Assembly: GCA_003991915.1 (NCBI GenBank)
Contig: RQTK01000510.1
Coordinates: 181,309 to 245,308, forward strand
Direction of reading: 5' to 3'
Origin: Elysia chlorotica
Taxonomy: Eukaryota > Mollusca > Gastropoda > Plakobranchidae
DNA length: 64,000 bases
Below the pieces are notes generated by a model. That model was not told where the DNA came from, searched no databases, and was given only the letters and a program-made list of their open reading frames with translations. Below, in pieces: positions 11,849 to 25,525 of this stretch (position 1 is the first letter of the stretch; every line of letters begins with the position of its first letter). The position numbers were made by a program, and so were the translations under genes.

Positions 11849-14800
11849 TGGGTATATATCAAATTAATGCCCTGAATGGTTGATATGGAGTCGATAACAA
11901 CATAGTGTCTTGAACGTTGCATTTCACAATTTGAATAATTTTGATATACGCCTTAATAATTAAAAACTGAAATCACATTAGGTAGGAAAAAAGAAAATAC
12001 GTTTCAAAGAAATCTTACTAATCATAATATGTGTGTGTACAATTGGCTAAATAGGTAAACATAAAAATAACACAAGTATTGTAATTGGTCGTGATAATTA
12101 TAATCATCATATGAAACCGTAAATACCATATTATATGAGGAATGATTTTTAATCATTCACCATCATTCATATTATTATTATTATCATCAGCAGCAGCAGC
12201 ATAATCATCATTCTCATTATTATTATTATTATCATCGTCATCATTATACTATTGGCCAGTCCTTTATGTCAGCAGTGGCCTATCGAACATTCATTATTCT
12301 GTTTGAAAAGCTATCCCTCTTGGGCAATTCTTCCTAGCTCGGTGGTCGCCCTTTGTTGATGCAATTCACCTGCCTTAACTATTGTTGCTCTTCAATTGAC
12401 TGGATTATTTTATGGACTTTATTATTATTATATGTTTCCTCCATATCATAGTATTTAACAGAATTTTGGTTTACTTTTTAGCTGGGGTTTTTTATACGTC
12501 ATTGTTACGCTTGTGTGATATTCTGTAGAACTTCATTTTAAAGAAATACATTTTTTTTTCATCTGATATTTTGTTATTGTGCAACCTTTCCAATTTTTCT
12601 TAAATAATATAATGTTCTTCTAAGCCAGTTCTTGGTGTCATTTTTTCTTATTTCATTGAGCAGATGACATTTCCATCAATTCCGGCACGTTAATTTTAAA
12701 AGTGCTCTACACATTCCATCATTTCTCTATTTACCGTCACATATGGGAAAGAACTACACCCTTGGACGTCTTTCACAGATGTAATGGTGCATAGAGAAAT
12801 CGATTACATTGCTAACCTGTTTGACTGACACAGAAAAAGACAGAAAGGGAAAAGAACAGGCAAAAAGAGGCAGGAAGAAAGAGACATACATATATTGATT
12901 TAGACAGACAGATAAACTGATAAATAGACGGACAGACATCTAGACAGAGACGGCCAGCCATGTACAAATTGCTTACGTAAGCTTTTAAGAAAAGTTTAAT
13001 ACGAAAAATATTTAAAGGATGTATCAAATCAAGAACGCAACGACTCATTTTGCAGCAGTTAGTTCTTTTATCAACGAAGACAGCTTTCACACCTCAGCGT
13101 TATCAACTATTTAAAACAAACGAAAACAAATCAATCGAATTGTATCCAAATTTTTAAAGATAGAACTTGTGTGTCATTTTAAAAAGATATAATATTTTAA
13201 ACACGGTATATAAAAGATAAAATGGGGAAATTTCCTAACCAAGTTAAATATCCTATAGAGTGACTACTTAAGGCCATGTCAACTATGAAATCATAGGCCT
13301 ACACAAGAGTCAGAACAGTTCGATTATACTTTTCAATCACTGTGTCGAACAATTATCATTGTTTTAGCATCGCGTCTAATGATGCTATAACATTTAAGTA
13401 AAAATGTATTACACAGCGCAATGTTTTATGTAAATTATGTTTAGGATCTCGAGTCCAATACAATAGCGATGTATTGTCAAACTATGTGTGACATTATTCG
13501 AAACGCTTTGAGCCGTGAGTACCACGTCCCGGTAGTTACACGCCATCTCAAAAAAAAAAAAAACATAAGAAAAAAAAGGCTCTCGATGAGTCGTAATCTA
13601 CTACGATGTTGAACTTGCGGCCCTTAATTTGCTACTGTGCAGTCTGAATTATTAAGATGTTCCACATGAAACTATTACATAAGTATAATCCCTCAAAATT
13701 GAGCGTGCAATACTATTTATAACAGTCGTGCTTGATCTTGACCTGTACAAAACGAGCAAAGAAGACCTCCTGAAGTAAAAAAAAAGTAAAGTAAATATTT
13801 AATGGAGAGCCTAGTTTAAGAAAGGTTCACATGACAAAACCACGCGCACGTTTGGTTGGTGTACTGTTTATTTACCAGCCATTAATCCATTAGGGGTTGA
13901 AGCTGCCTAGAGTTAACAAAGTTCTACATACGTTTTCGGAAGACAGATCATTGGTGAAGAGGAGATTTATGATGTTATTGCTTTAAAACATGATACAACC
14001 GTTGATATTCGAAATACTTTTTTAATATTGTCTATTCTCCCTTAATTTTTCATTACATAGGAACAGTTCATAGAGAGTTATAAATGACTTGAAACATTTT
14101 GAAATCTGTTTGAAATTAACCTGCTTGGCATTTGGACCATATTACACTCCCCCCCCCCCCCACCCCCCTCAAACCCATCCCTTTTACCCCAGGATCTGCG
14201 TTCGATTGAAAAAAGGCTTAAGAGAAAGGAATAGGAGGAATAGGACAACATACTAAAAAATATAGTTTTAGTTTTTACCTTAAAACAGACAGGGTCCATA
14301 CCCAAGATCAAAATAACCACAAAACAAGGATATTCATTACAAAACAAAATCTAAGCGTTAAGTTATTATCAGATCCCGTAGATTTCTTGAAGATTCCTTT
14401 GATAAGGTAAAGAAACTGTCCAAAATTCAAACCACGGATCTCTTATCCATAAGCCGATCGGGCTTATTATCATCTCAATGTACTCAACTCTGCCGGAGCG
14501 AATATTGATAGTTGGACTATCGATTGCGCCCCTTACATACATGCCAAAGATTTTGACTAAAATTAAAGACTGGCTAATGCCCTTGCCGCACTCAATCTTT
14601 TTCGCGATAACAGTGTGTGGACGCACCCTCAGCCATAAGACCCTCATTTGTCTGCTGGCTGTCCCCTCAGGCTAATGCCATTTTTGGGGGCAAAATTGTG
14701 ATGAAATACATGTATGCCCCAAAAAGCCAATTAAGGTTCACCGCGAGCGCAAACCTGGGAGTGAGGGTCTTATCTCCACTAGCAGTAGCTTTCTGTCTGT

Positions 14801-15239
14801 CCCATCGCGTACGCCTATCTAGTCTAAAAATAGAAAGTCACTGCTAAAAGATAATGAAACTGTTTTAGCAATAATAATGCAAACTCCGTATGATTTTAAA
14901 GTTTTGAGATAATTCTCACCCTCCCCCTATAGAGAACTGATTTTAAAGTGAACCGATATTGGGTAAAGAAGGGAGAGAAACCAGTTTTGAGGTATAAATG
15001 ACTATGATGGCTGTGTTATTGCATATTCATAAATAGCCACCTAAAAATTGTTGAAACTGATTTAAAAACATATTAAAAAAGACACTCACTGTTTAACGGT
15101 TTATAACTGTGTGCTAATTAAAGATATTGTTTAAATTTGAGTAACAAGTTAAAAGATGATTGCTTTTCAATTCATGTAGTTTAACTATTTTAGAGAAAGA
15201 AACAAAACATAATTATGGAGAGATTAAGGACAGATAGAG

Positions 15240-15267
15240 GCAAAGTGAGAGACAGAGAGAGAGAGAA

Positions 15268-15316
<49 letters not shown>

Positions 15317-15330
15317 GAGAGAGAGAAGGA
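15240..15330. repeat. GA microsatellite
   Basis: Interrupted gaga repeats, then gacagacagaca. Confidence 0.95.
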
Positions 15331-15510
15331 GGGAAAGACAGACAGACAGACTGATAATCTGAGTCAGAATACGTAACCAGATCGAAGGAAATTCCCAAGT
15401 AGGACGTGAACGGGATTTACCAAGAGTAATGAAAGAGCTTAAGGTAGACCACACAACGTGGTCGCGAAGGAAATGGATGATAAAGAAGGAAAAAAGGAAG
15501 AGAAACAAAC
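15290..15510 (+). repeat. Dispersed repeat, copy 1 (pair with 18420-18670)
   Basis: A GA-rich start, then accaagagtaatgaaagagc, ttaaggtagaccacacaacg and ggaaatggatgataaagaag. The counterpart reads accaagaatgatggaagatc and ttaaagaagaccagacggtg. Confidence 0.65.
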
Positions 15511-17039
15511 AGTACCGTTACTTTTTTTACATACTAGAAACATTTTTTCCTTCAGCCTTCATACATTACTAGTTTCAAACGTCGCTAAGTTACTAGGCAA
15601 AGCAAAACAATGAAGAAATTCTTTTCGATTTTTCAAAAACAACATTTCTTTTATAGATAATCTCTACTTTAAGAACTACAAATTTATTGTAGGATGTATT
15701 TGTAAAGACTCATAATTAAGGTAAATAACCACAAAGGTCAACTATGCAAACACACCCATACTTTACAAAGTTGATCCAATGTCTCTAACGCATTATCATT
15801 TTAATGAATCTAAAACGATATTGGTCTTATTTCATGTGAGAGTGTGTTGTAGAATTCAGTGTTTTGTGTTCAGACATGATACTAATAAGCTGTGCATCAA
15901 GTTGCAATATACATATCGCTTAATTGCTAAATCAAGAAGAAATAATTGGAGGACTCAAAATTTAAATGCATCATTTTCAATATTATGGAAAAAAAGTATA
16001 CACTCACAGCTATCACGACAAGAGCTTAAGTATGTCGTTCGACAACAAAACATCTTGATTCGGTTTTGAACACGGGATCTCGTGATTAGCAGAGTAAGCG
16101 CTCTTGCCCTTTCCATTATTTTTAAATAGACAAATATATTAATAAGTCTTCTAAACCCGCTCAAAAATATATACTACGTTAATTAAAAACATAACCATGT
16201 GTGTTTATAATTATTTTAAACCATGTCAGACCTAGGGCCAGGCAGGGTAAGTGCACCTTCACGTTTGGCACATCGATCTCTTTAAGGCTGAAGCTGACCT
16301 CAAAACACATAGGTTTGCTCATTGCCTCCAGAGTTAGATGGGTAATCCTTATTCCTCATCACGTCCCGCTGTGTTTGAAATGTGCCTCTGCATGATCTTA
16401 AACAGAGTGAGCAATAACAACTGAGTTGGAGTGAGCACAGATGGCAATGTAGAGGGAAAAACTAAAAAGCATAGTTTGGATTGTAAGAGTCTTTACTTTT
16501 CTCAGCTCTGAGGATCTTCAGAATACACAATTTTAAATACGATTTCCAGAAAGATGTGTTGAAAAACATTTTTAATTAGGATTGTATGGCAAACTATGAA
16601 CAAGACATTGTATATGTTTACAATTAGTGTATAAAATATTCTCTTTTCCAGTGAAGTTGAGTAGCAACAATGATTAGACGTCATGATACCCGCGTATGTA
16701 CTCGTATTAATTTTCATTGATCAAAATATTGATGCGGTGATAATTATAAGATTAAATCTACATTAGTAGGAAATTTAGAATTTGTCGATTGGCAGAATCA
16801 CCCTAAATCATTGTATGACAAGACATATTTCGTTGTTTTTGTTTTTCTAGCAGGCTGTCATACTATACACATGTGCATGGTTTTCACATTCAGGTTAACA
16901 TTTATTTTATAAGATCACCTATTAATCATAATATTTTAACATTGCTTCACACAAAATAAACAAACACAGATGACGCCGTCGGTTTGAAGGCATGTTTGTT
17001 CCTCTATTGGTATGTCTGTTAGTCTGTTTACCTACTCTC
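15511..17039. other. No gene seen; repeat relics
   Basis: A tRNA-like relic at about 16050-16110 (minus strand, cacgagatcccgtgttcaaa) and a diverged member of the ctcgctcgcg family at 16325-16450. Confidence 0.5.
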
Positions 17040-17040
17040 T

Positions 17041-17116
<76 letters not shown>
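17040..17116. repeat. CT microsatellite
   Basis: About 36 tc units after a short C run. Confidence 0.97.
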
Positions 17117-17118
<2 letters not shown>

Positions 17119-18419
17119 TTTCCAAATCTTTCACTATTAATGGCTATTTGATTTAAGTGTTTGTCGTTATCTTTTTTTATTTATTATAACATATCACAGC
17201 AAACATTTAACCCCAAATTGAGGACACGTATAAATGACACTCAAACAATACTTTCGTAAAGTTTTCTCAGGAATAGTATAAACATTGGTCGCCGGACCTC
17301 ACACCCTCCCCACCCCATCCTACCTCACATCAAAGTTAAGTGTTGCATAAAAATTGTAGTTAAAGCACGCATTGAAAAAACAAAATATTTTAAATAATAT
17401 TTATTTTTCTCCCTTTTTCTCTTTTTATGTTTGTACATTATTACTACTATAAAAACATTTTGTTGTAAGAATTTTTGTTAGTAGATTTGAAGTAAAACAT
17501 TGACAATAAGAACATGTTATTTTTCTCGGTGGGAGAGATTAGGGCAATAAGGAAATTTATGTTGGAAATGTAATACGCATCTTTTTTACTCTCCCGAGTG
17601 AAAATTCCCAAAGGTTTATGTGTGTCTCAGCATTCTTAAAGTCATGAGATTGTCTGCGCATACAAAATATCTATTATAATAGAAACAGATATAAGCATAT
17701 AAACTAAAGATGTTATACAATTTATTGGGGAAAATTTAATGGAGGAGAAAGTTTACTTGGAATTTTGGCAAAAAGTAAAATAAACAAACAAATCAAGATT
17801 AAGAATTTGCGTCCATTCTCTTTTTTGGCTGTTTTCGCATGACAAACAATTTGGAACCTAAGATTTTTTTAATTTTACATTAACAAAAGTTTTTGTTCAA
17901 TCATCACTCATTTTAAAATGCCAACACACGTAAAATCAACACACAGCGAAGGCACTGAGGATGTTAAGATAAACAGGCATGTTTAATCAGTGGATCTGCG
18001 TCTTGCCTTTATACACCTTCGCTGTTGTTATTATTTAATATACATGATCATTCTAAACCAATGTCAAATGATTCGTAGGTGATTTCTTTACGATTCTTTA
18101 TTTTTTTTAATGCGGCATCGAGAAAATGCAAATTAGATGGACAACCATCGAGCATCAACATTTAATCATCTTTGCTTTGCATTAAAAGAAGTGATCAATA
18201 ATTATTCTGCAGCTTGAAAAGGAGGCACTGCAAGTATATTCCTCTGAAAACAATGAGACTATCGAATTAATATTCGTTTACTTTAACCAAATGCAATTCA
18301 GATGATTATTTTTTTGTCTCTGTGGTATTTTTTTTCTCCAAAATTCAAGTTATTTGAAAGATAGGGAAATGCTAGATCAATTCAATTCAAGTGACTTAGA
18401 TAGGAAGAACAAGGAGAGG
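17117..18419. other. No gene seen
   Basis: AT-rich. Carries a weak ctcgctcgcg-family relic at 17521-17640 and the gatctgcgtcttgccttta phrase near 17995. Confidence 0.5.
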
Positions 18420-18670
18420 TAGATCGAGAAAAATGGAAAGAGATAAAGACAAAAAGGCAGAGAGGCAGACAAAGACACACACACACACACACACAAACAG
18501 GTATAGACTGTGGTAGAATACATAAACTGATTCACAAAAAGTTTTCAAGGAGAAAAGAAGGGACTATCAGTGGAATGAGTTGACCAAGAATGATGGAAGA
18601 TCTTAAAGAAGACCAGACGGTGTGATTGAGTAGGAAATGTCATCATCGAGGAAGGAGAAAAAAAAGGAAG
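18420..18670 (+). repeat. Dispersed repeat, copy 2
   Basis: Aligns with 15290-15510; a CA microsatellite (18475-18496) sits where copy 1 has GA repeats. Confidence 0.65.
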
Positions 18671-18709
18671 TTTACCAAGCTAGAAAAGCAATTCCAAGAA
18701 CTATCGTTT

Positions 18710-18729
18710 TGTTGTTGTTGTTGTTGTAG

Positions 18730-18794
<65 letters not shown>

Positions 18795-18796
18795 AT
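18710..18796. repeat. TTG microsatellite
   Basis: About 29 ttg units with one tag interruption. Confidence 0.97.
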
Positions 18797-18799
18797 TAG

Positions 18800-21200
18800 C
18801 AGCACTGAGTCCATCAATCAAACCAGCTTCAACACCTCCCCAAGCTCTTGGGGAAAGCAGAACACGAGATAAATATAACCATTTCAAATTCCCCAAAACG
18901 CTTTTATTAATTGAGAAAAAACCTCTCATGAAACATACGGCGTATTATGAAGAATAATAATTGTAGTAAATAGTGACAATAAATAATTCCCTTAACGCCA
19001 CTGTAACTTTGTAAGCATACCCGAAAGCCATGACAAGTCCTTAAAAGCGCTTATCCCCTGCTTCCTGCATAACACGATTTTACACGATCAAGAGCGATAC
19101 TGAAAAGGCGTACATTAAGTGAATCGTGTTCAATAGAATACCGTTTTTTTGTTTGTTTTTTTTAAATTTTCTAGAAAAATACGATTTATTTGCCAATGTC
19201 AAACCTGAACATTACAGATCTAACGCATAAAAGTAATACTTACTGATAATTGGTTAAATACTAGAGTAATGATACGATGTATTTAACCAGTAAAGATTGT
19301 TCTGCTTGCATGACATAACATTGATGTGACCTAATCATTTATGAAGTTCTTTTGTTTATTTGTTTAATATATAAAAATGTCTGTACTTTTTTTGCATTAG
19401 CAATTTTTTAGAGCAAAAAAACACCGAGAGAAAATTTGTGGATAATTTCTTTATGATTCTTAATTCTATAACTACAAGTAATATATTTGACTGTGCGCAA
19501 CACAATGCTAATGGTATATTTTTAGATTATTCTTAACTGCACACAAAAGCAGCATCGATGTTCTATTCATATTTAAATATAATGTTTTGTCACAAATTGA
19601 TAAAAATGAAATGGGAGAAACCGCTTAATGTCACAATCAGCTTCGGTAAAGTTCAAATCAGTTTTTGCCTGTTACAAATATCAACTTGTACAATTACTTT
19701 TTAATAAAGTCCTTGCTGAGTAAAACAATGACCTGCAACTCGTGCCAAAACTTGTTGACCTTGAAATACGAGACAAAGTGTATGTAAAAATGAAAGAAGC
19801 TTCGGTTTGTGCCCCTGCACTCTGACTTAGACAAAGCATTTAGCGTCCCTATAACTGAGATCAAACCAACATTCCCTGAGGATTCATTCACAGTACCAGG
19901 AGAAATTCTTAATGAATCTAATCACTAGATTTATGTCCGGGTCCACCTGATCTGACAGTCAGAGCTCTAAGCTAATAATAACCTTCGATCTGGCCATGGG
20001 CAGGAATGAGTGTGGTGTATAGTGTCTTTGGTGATGCTCCTAGTGTTTTAAGTTCCAATGGTTGCCGGTAACTTATACTTAGTTTGCTGAAGTGGCTGGG
20101 GTAACTTCCCTATTTGGAAACGAAATCCTTGCCCTTTGCTATGCGTTTCACTCTTATGTTTTTTGTTGATGTTGATGTTGTTTTTGTTGTCGTGGATGGA
20201 GTTGATGCTGTAGCGGCAGTTAGTTAAATATTTTCAGTGTGCGTTGTCAGTATTTAATACATTTCGTTGGCTGGCCCTGAAGCTGACGTTTGACTAATTT
20301 ATGTGATTCTGCACAGACAATAAACTGGAATACAAAAACTATCGTCTCTTTCCAACCCTTAAACTCTTGATAATCTTCTTTCTTTGTCCTCACTCTTTTT
20401 GTGGTGATTAAAAGGCTACTTGACTTACAAAAACATTTAATGTTAAATATGATACATAATTATGTCTACATAAGGTCCCTGAGAGTGAATATTTAAAATT
20501 ATATTAGTTAAAACTATATAAAACATGCTTAACAAAATCAATCAATTTAAAGTGAAAATGCATGTACTTATTGTCTTGAATGTTTTGTTTAAAATTATCA
20601 GCAATAAAAATTTATCTTAAAGGGATGGTGCTAAACGATATAGGTATAACCTTAAACGGTTGCAACAGGTATGCTAAAAAGATCAATTAATTAACTTTTT
20701 AAGAATTGAAAACCTTAATGACCGATACAGCTTTTAATTATGTATCTGGTTACTTTAAACAAACGTTATGCAATTGTGCACGCAAAATGTGATTATTAGA
20801 AGGAAGAGATGTTGATAAAGTAAATTAAAAAATCATCACCTGTTCTAATACCGTTTTATTTTCATGAAATGCGAGGTAAATGGACACTGCTTTAGGAATA
20901 CGTTTAGTCAACATAACATTTCTAGCACATACTATAAAGATTTAACAGTATCTATTGGAGAACTAAGTATGCTTTTGATTTAGAAAAAAAAGAATAAAGA
21001 CAAAAATGCAAATATGTTAGAATTATCACACAAAACATAAGATAATTATCACGTGGCGGATATGGTTAATTTTCTATGATAAAAGTACTTTTTATTTTCC
21101 TTCTTGTATTATCACATAATTGACATTATCAGAATTATCCGGTTTCATGTGCACTTTTTATGGACCTATTTAGAGCAACAACAAAAAACGGACTAATACA
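18800..21200. other. No gene seen
   Basis: AT-rich, with a short Val-Asp-type GTTGAT run at 20165-20215. No exon recognised. Confidence 0.5.
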
Positions 21201-21219
21201 TTAATTTGTTTCTTACCTT

Positions 21220-21450
21220 AAGAGTTAAATGGGTATTCCTTGTGCCTCAGCGTGCGCCTCTGTGTTTGGAAATCTCCGATAATGACCTTCACAGAGTGAG
21301 TGATAACAGCTTGGTGGGAGGAGAGAAGGCAGCTGTGAGTACATCACGAGCACCAATGCGAGGTACCGAGGTAAGGGAGACTCACGCGCATGTTTTTGTT
21401 ACTCGCTCGCGTGAAATTCCCCAGAGTGTTCTCTTGACTCAGAATCCCGA
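21220..21450 (+). repeat. ctcgctcgcgtgaaattccc repeat family, longest copy
   Basis: agttaaatgggtattccttg, cacagagtgagtgataacag and ctcgctcgcgtgaaattccc in order. Related copies: 4340-4520, 8400-8510, 16325-16450, 17521-17640, 21715-21800 and 22421-22480. Confidence 0.7.
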
Positions 21451-21714
21451 GCATCTTTGGGATAATAACTATCAAACACAATGTCTTATGCTAGTAATAA
21501 ATTATGATAGAAAAAAATAGCTGATTTTAGACAGCGCTGAAATGTATATTAATAATTATGAAAGTAAACATGCATATAATACAAACATTATTACTTGTTT
21601 TCGCTTTAGGTGGGTTACGTAGCATCTTTTAAAAAATCGACCGACTCGCTTAAGAGTTCATTCCTGTACAATTCATAATTTACCACGTTTTGTTCATAAG
21701 GCGTTTATAAAAAT

Positions 21715-21800
21715 CTCGCTCGTGGGGGATATTGAGGCTCACACGCGTGTTTTCTTCCTCGCTCGCGTGAAATTCCCAAGAGTGTTTCCTTGGGTTGGAA
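21715..21800 (+). repeat. ctcgctcgcgtgaaattccc family, second copy
   Basis: Reads ctcacacgcgtgttttcttc, ctcgctcgcgtgaaattccc and aagagtgtttccttgg, close to 21380-21440. Confidence 0.75.
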
Positions 21801-21900
21801 GTACAACAATGTTGTAGAAACTAGACCGCCCATTAAGAGACCTACTAATCATAGTCTGGGTTCTAAGCGTGTAACATCATTTTACTCACTAATCCTTTTC

Positions 21901-22147
21901 CAGGAGCGCGGTGGCCTGAGGGTATGACATCGGCTTTTTACTCAGGAGTCTCGTGGTTCGAGCACCGCTCTGGTGATTCTTCCTCTACTGGTTGGGTCGG
22001 TGTCAGTTGATGTACCGGCTGAGACATAGTCATGGTATCCCCGGACAGTCTCAGTGTGCCAGCACGTAAACGAATCAGACATTAGTCTTGAGGCCCGTCC
22101 ACAAAAAATCCTAACTTGTGCTGACATTTGACGCTAAACAACAAAAG
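21901..22147 (+). mobile_element. Full-length tRNA-derived SINE
   Basis: Plus strand. The head has ggtggcctgagggtatgaca (A-box region) and gtggttcgagcaccgc (B box, GGTTCGANNCC type). The body has gtcggtgtcagttgatgtac and ggctgagacatagtcatggt. The tail ends gcccgtccacaaaaaatcc and acgctaaacaacaaaag. This is the clearest whole copy. Confidence 0.85.
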
Positions 22148-22989
22148 AATCATAACAATACTCAACACTCCTTGCATAATCAGAATAATAGTTTTTAAAC
22201 AGACTTGGGGCTGGGGAATATCAAATTCAAATATAAAACCGTACATTCATTCATTTCTGAGGCAGCGTTAAAAAGAGATCCTAATAGTATTCAAGTTTGC
22301 GTGCTCATTATCTATTCTTCTCTTTTTTTGCACCTTATTTGCATAACAACAATTGAACCCCGAGGAATGAATACAACTACATTAATACAATGTGTTGGTC
22401 GTATATTATCAAAAAATCGCATGCAGTGGGAATGGGGAGACCCGCATATTTTGTTCCTCGCTCACGCGCAATATTCTAAAGGAAATCATTAACGTGTCTC
22501 AAACTGCGAACATTTTCAGAAAAAAAAATGCATTCTCTTTGACTCCTACGAAACTTTCTTGAATTAAAACCCTAAATAGAAACGTGCGTAAGTGCATTTT
22601 TTCTGGCAACTTGGTAGAAAATTACCCACTTATGTTTATAATTTTTTGTAGAAAGATAAACGAAGTTGCTACCCATTTTTTTAACATACATTGTGGCACA
22701 AATCTTTGTGGCTTAGAGTATTCTATGTTTGGCTCCCCTTTATGTCCTACAGTCAAAGGTTATTAGTTTTGAGGCATAAAGGTAAGCAATGACTTAGATT
22801 TTGTATTTCGTGAAATAGAAAAGAGACTGAACACAAAAGAAAAAAAAAAGAAAAAGCAACAACAACAAACAACTATGAAACCCATAAACTCGGAATATAA
22901 TATCAAATACAATAACAGTAAAATGTTTGCTTTGCACTCGAAACAGCTGTGGTGTGCATCATAAAAGCAAATAAACTTAAGACCCTTTC

Positions 22990-24150
22990 GTAGAGTAAGA
23001 ATTGTACGACTCTTCCTCAGAAAGTTGACCTTTATAGAACGCGTTTGGTTGCAATCTGAGATGCTCCCTGTAAATATTAGGCCCCGAGAGACATTGCCTA
23101 AGTGTGATGTTTGTTTTGTATGTCTTCTCTGCTGTTTTTTATTCATTGTCCTCCTCAGACAAACCACCTCTGGCTGAGATATGAGCAATAAGCAAACACC
23201 TGTAGGGCTCAAATATCAAATAATTGGAAAGGTACCATGTTTGAGCCAAAAGCCCAAAAACAACAAGGCAGCCAACTCCGCCAGTGATATGAGTGTACAT
23301 TAGTTTAAGAAAAACGTATTTCCATGCGGAAGAATAGACTTTTGAGAGTATGTTTTGCAGGCTTGGTCATAAGCTAGACACTAATAATTTTGTTTGTTAC
23401 TCTGCAATGTGTATCATCATGCTTATCACATACCAATAAGCAAGATAATAGTGGGAATTTCCCTTACACATTATTTTGCTTGTATCTTGGGAGAATTGTG
23501 CAATGACGTTAATTAACTATATCCATCTAAAGAAAATTACCATAACGAATATCATGAAACGGGTATTAATAAGGCACCAGAGCCTACAGTTATTCATAAT
23601 TTAATCAGTACCACACGTTATGCAATAGAGGATCAATACACCTTCAATTTTTACATAATTTTATCAGTACCACACCTATGCAATAGAGAATCAATACACC
23701 TTCAATTTTTTACAATTCGATTAACATTGACATCTGTATTGACTATTTATTGGTAAAAATAGATGTGACTAAAGTAAAACTTTTACGTAAAAAAGGTACT
23801 TTATGACTCTGTTGCAGAAAATTGACTTTTATAGAGCGCATTTGGCTACGCCCTGAGAAGCTCCCTGATTATATTAGGCCCCAAGAGAGATGTACTGCGT
23901 GTTTTATGTGTCTGCTCTGTTGTTTCTTTTATTCAATGTCCAGCTCAGACCAGACAACCCTGACCAAGAAATGAGCAACAAACAACCACGTGTAGGGGCT
24001 CAGACATCATCAAATGTTGGGAGGGGCACCATGTTCCAGCCAATAGCCAATAGCCAATAGCCAAAAACAAAAACAAAACAAAAACAAAAAAATTAAAAAG
24101 AGCAGCCAACTCAGCCAGAGATCTGACTGTATATATTTTAGTATAAAAAA
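22990..24150 (+). repeat. Direct repeat pair of ~320 bp
   Basis: 23007-23316 and 23802-24150 share tttatagaacgcgtttgg/tttatagagcgcatttgg, gctccctg..atattaggcccc, tattcattgtcc/tattcaatgtcc, ctgtagggctca/tgtaggggctca and cagccaactc. Identity is moderate, with indels such as the caatagc triplet run in copy 2. Confidence 0.85.
23595..23712 (+). repeat. 59-bp tandem duplication
   Basis: Two adjacent 59-bp units from cataatttaatcagtaccac to caccttcaattttt, nearly identical, lying between the two copies of the larger repeat pair. Confidence 0.9.
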
Positions 24151-25456
24151 AAAAACAACAACCTTAATTTTATGCACAATCAGACGCTTTTTGATATAAT
24201 GTTGTCAGGCCTGGAGAAGATAAATCATTATTACTTCTTTTATTTTTTGGGGTGGGGGGTGGTTACGTTGCACTGTGTGTTTCCTGCATATCCAATAATT
24301 GTAAATGAGCGAGATAATAGAGTGTTTTTCCCTTATAATGAAATTAATGTATAGAGGTAAACAGAAATATAAGGAATACGTTATATAATTATTTATCTCA
24401 CATTTTTCTTTAACATTTTGAAATTCATAATAACAAGGAAGAACTATGAAATGATCATTTATTTATTTGTGGCACTAAACAGAAATTTGGGTTTCACTTG
24501 TTATAAATAATCTCTTATCTAAATGTAATGTGCATAATGTTATTTGCTGTACTTTTTATATAAAAAAAAAAAAATAATTGTCTTTTCAAATTTGAATCAT
24601 AATTATGTTTTATTAACATAGTCGTTTTTTCTTTAATGTCCCCCCCCCCCCACCACAAAAACCAATTTCATCGCGCTATGCAATCAAGTATGTTTTATAA
24701 CTTAGTTAACTCTTCAATGATTCGTCTTAATAGCAAGCTTAGTTTTTTGGCAAATCGAAATCTAAGGAAGTTTTAGAGGCCACAGTGTAAGCTCTTATTT
24801 CTGTAATTGCACTAACATTATATACATGCATAGACATAAATAAGATCTATCTGCATTTTATGGTTCCATGATTTCGATTTCGATTTAATGTCGATGTGCC
24901 AATACTATCACCATTGAAGATAAAAACCGTTCGGTATTGATTATATTACTTGCCCAAGCACAACCTGCAATTTCCAGACATGGTTTTGCCCAGTCAAAAA
25001 AGAAAATCAATCGCAAAATGGGAAGTTTAAATAATTGACTAATGTTTCGTTTGATCTTGTGTAGAAAAAACATTTTTGTCCAGCCCAACGACTTCCACAT
25101 TCCTAATTATCAATAAATATGATCTGGAGGTTAACGAAAAGCAGCACCTTGCCGAATATCATTCCATTAAGACATTTTTACACGATTTAATTGACAGCGA
25201 TTAACACTATTTCGTAAATAATCTAGCAATCTAAAAGCTTTTCTAGTTTCCAACAGTTTGTAACTTAGACCCCGAGTACTTAATGGTACTTTGAATTAGT
25301 TAAATCTACTCTTTGTGAAAGTCTAAACTTGTAACACCATTGTGCCTCTATGATTTTGTTATTTGTCTATTATTTTCATGTCTCTGAAGTTTTTCCCAGT
25401 CCTCAGAGTAATTTAAAACAGCACCAACTATAATAATAAAAATAATAATGATGATG

Positions 25457-25525
<69 letters not shown>

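Larger units (their letters stand above)
10215..15230. other. No gene seen; scattered simple repeats
   Basis: Contains ATT/CAT/CAG triplet patches at 12170-12245, a C run at 14149-14168, and a 12-bp inverted pair, ataagaccctca (14634) with tgagggtcttat (about 14764). 14380-14830 is less AT-rich but shows no known protein. gacctgcgtcttgcctttat at about 11394 recurs at about 17994. Confidence 0.5.

Noticed and set aside
14478-14847. Less AT-rich region with 65-76 codon open frames
   Set aside because: Considered as exons of a membrane protein, but no family text or splice phases fit.
16050-16110. tRNA gene on the minus strand
   Set aside because: A B-box-like word exists, but no complete cloverleaf or acceptor stem could be built by eye.
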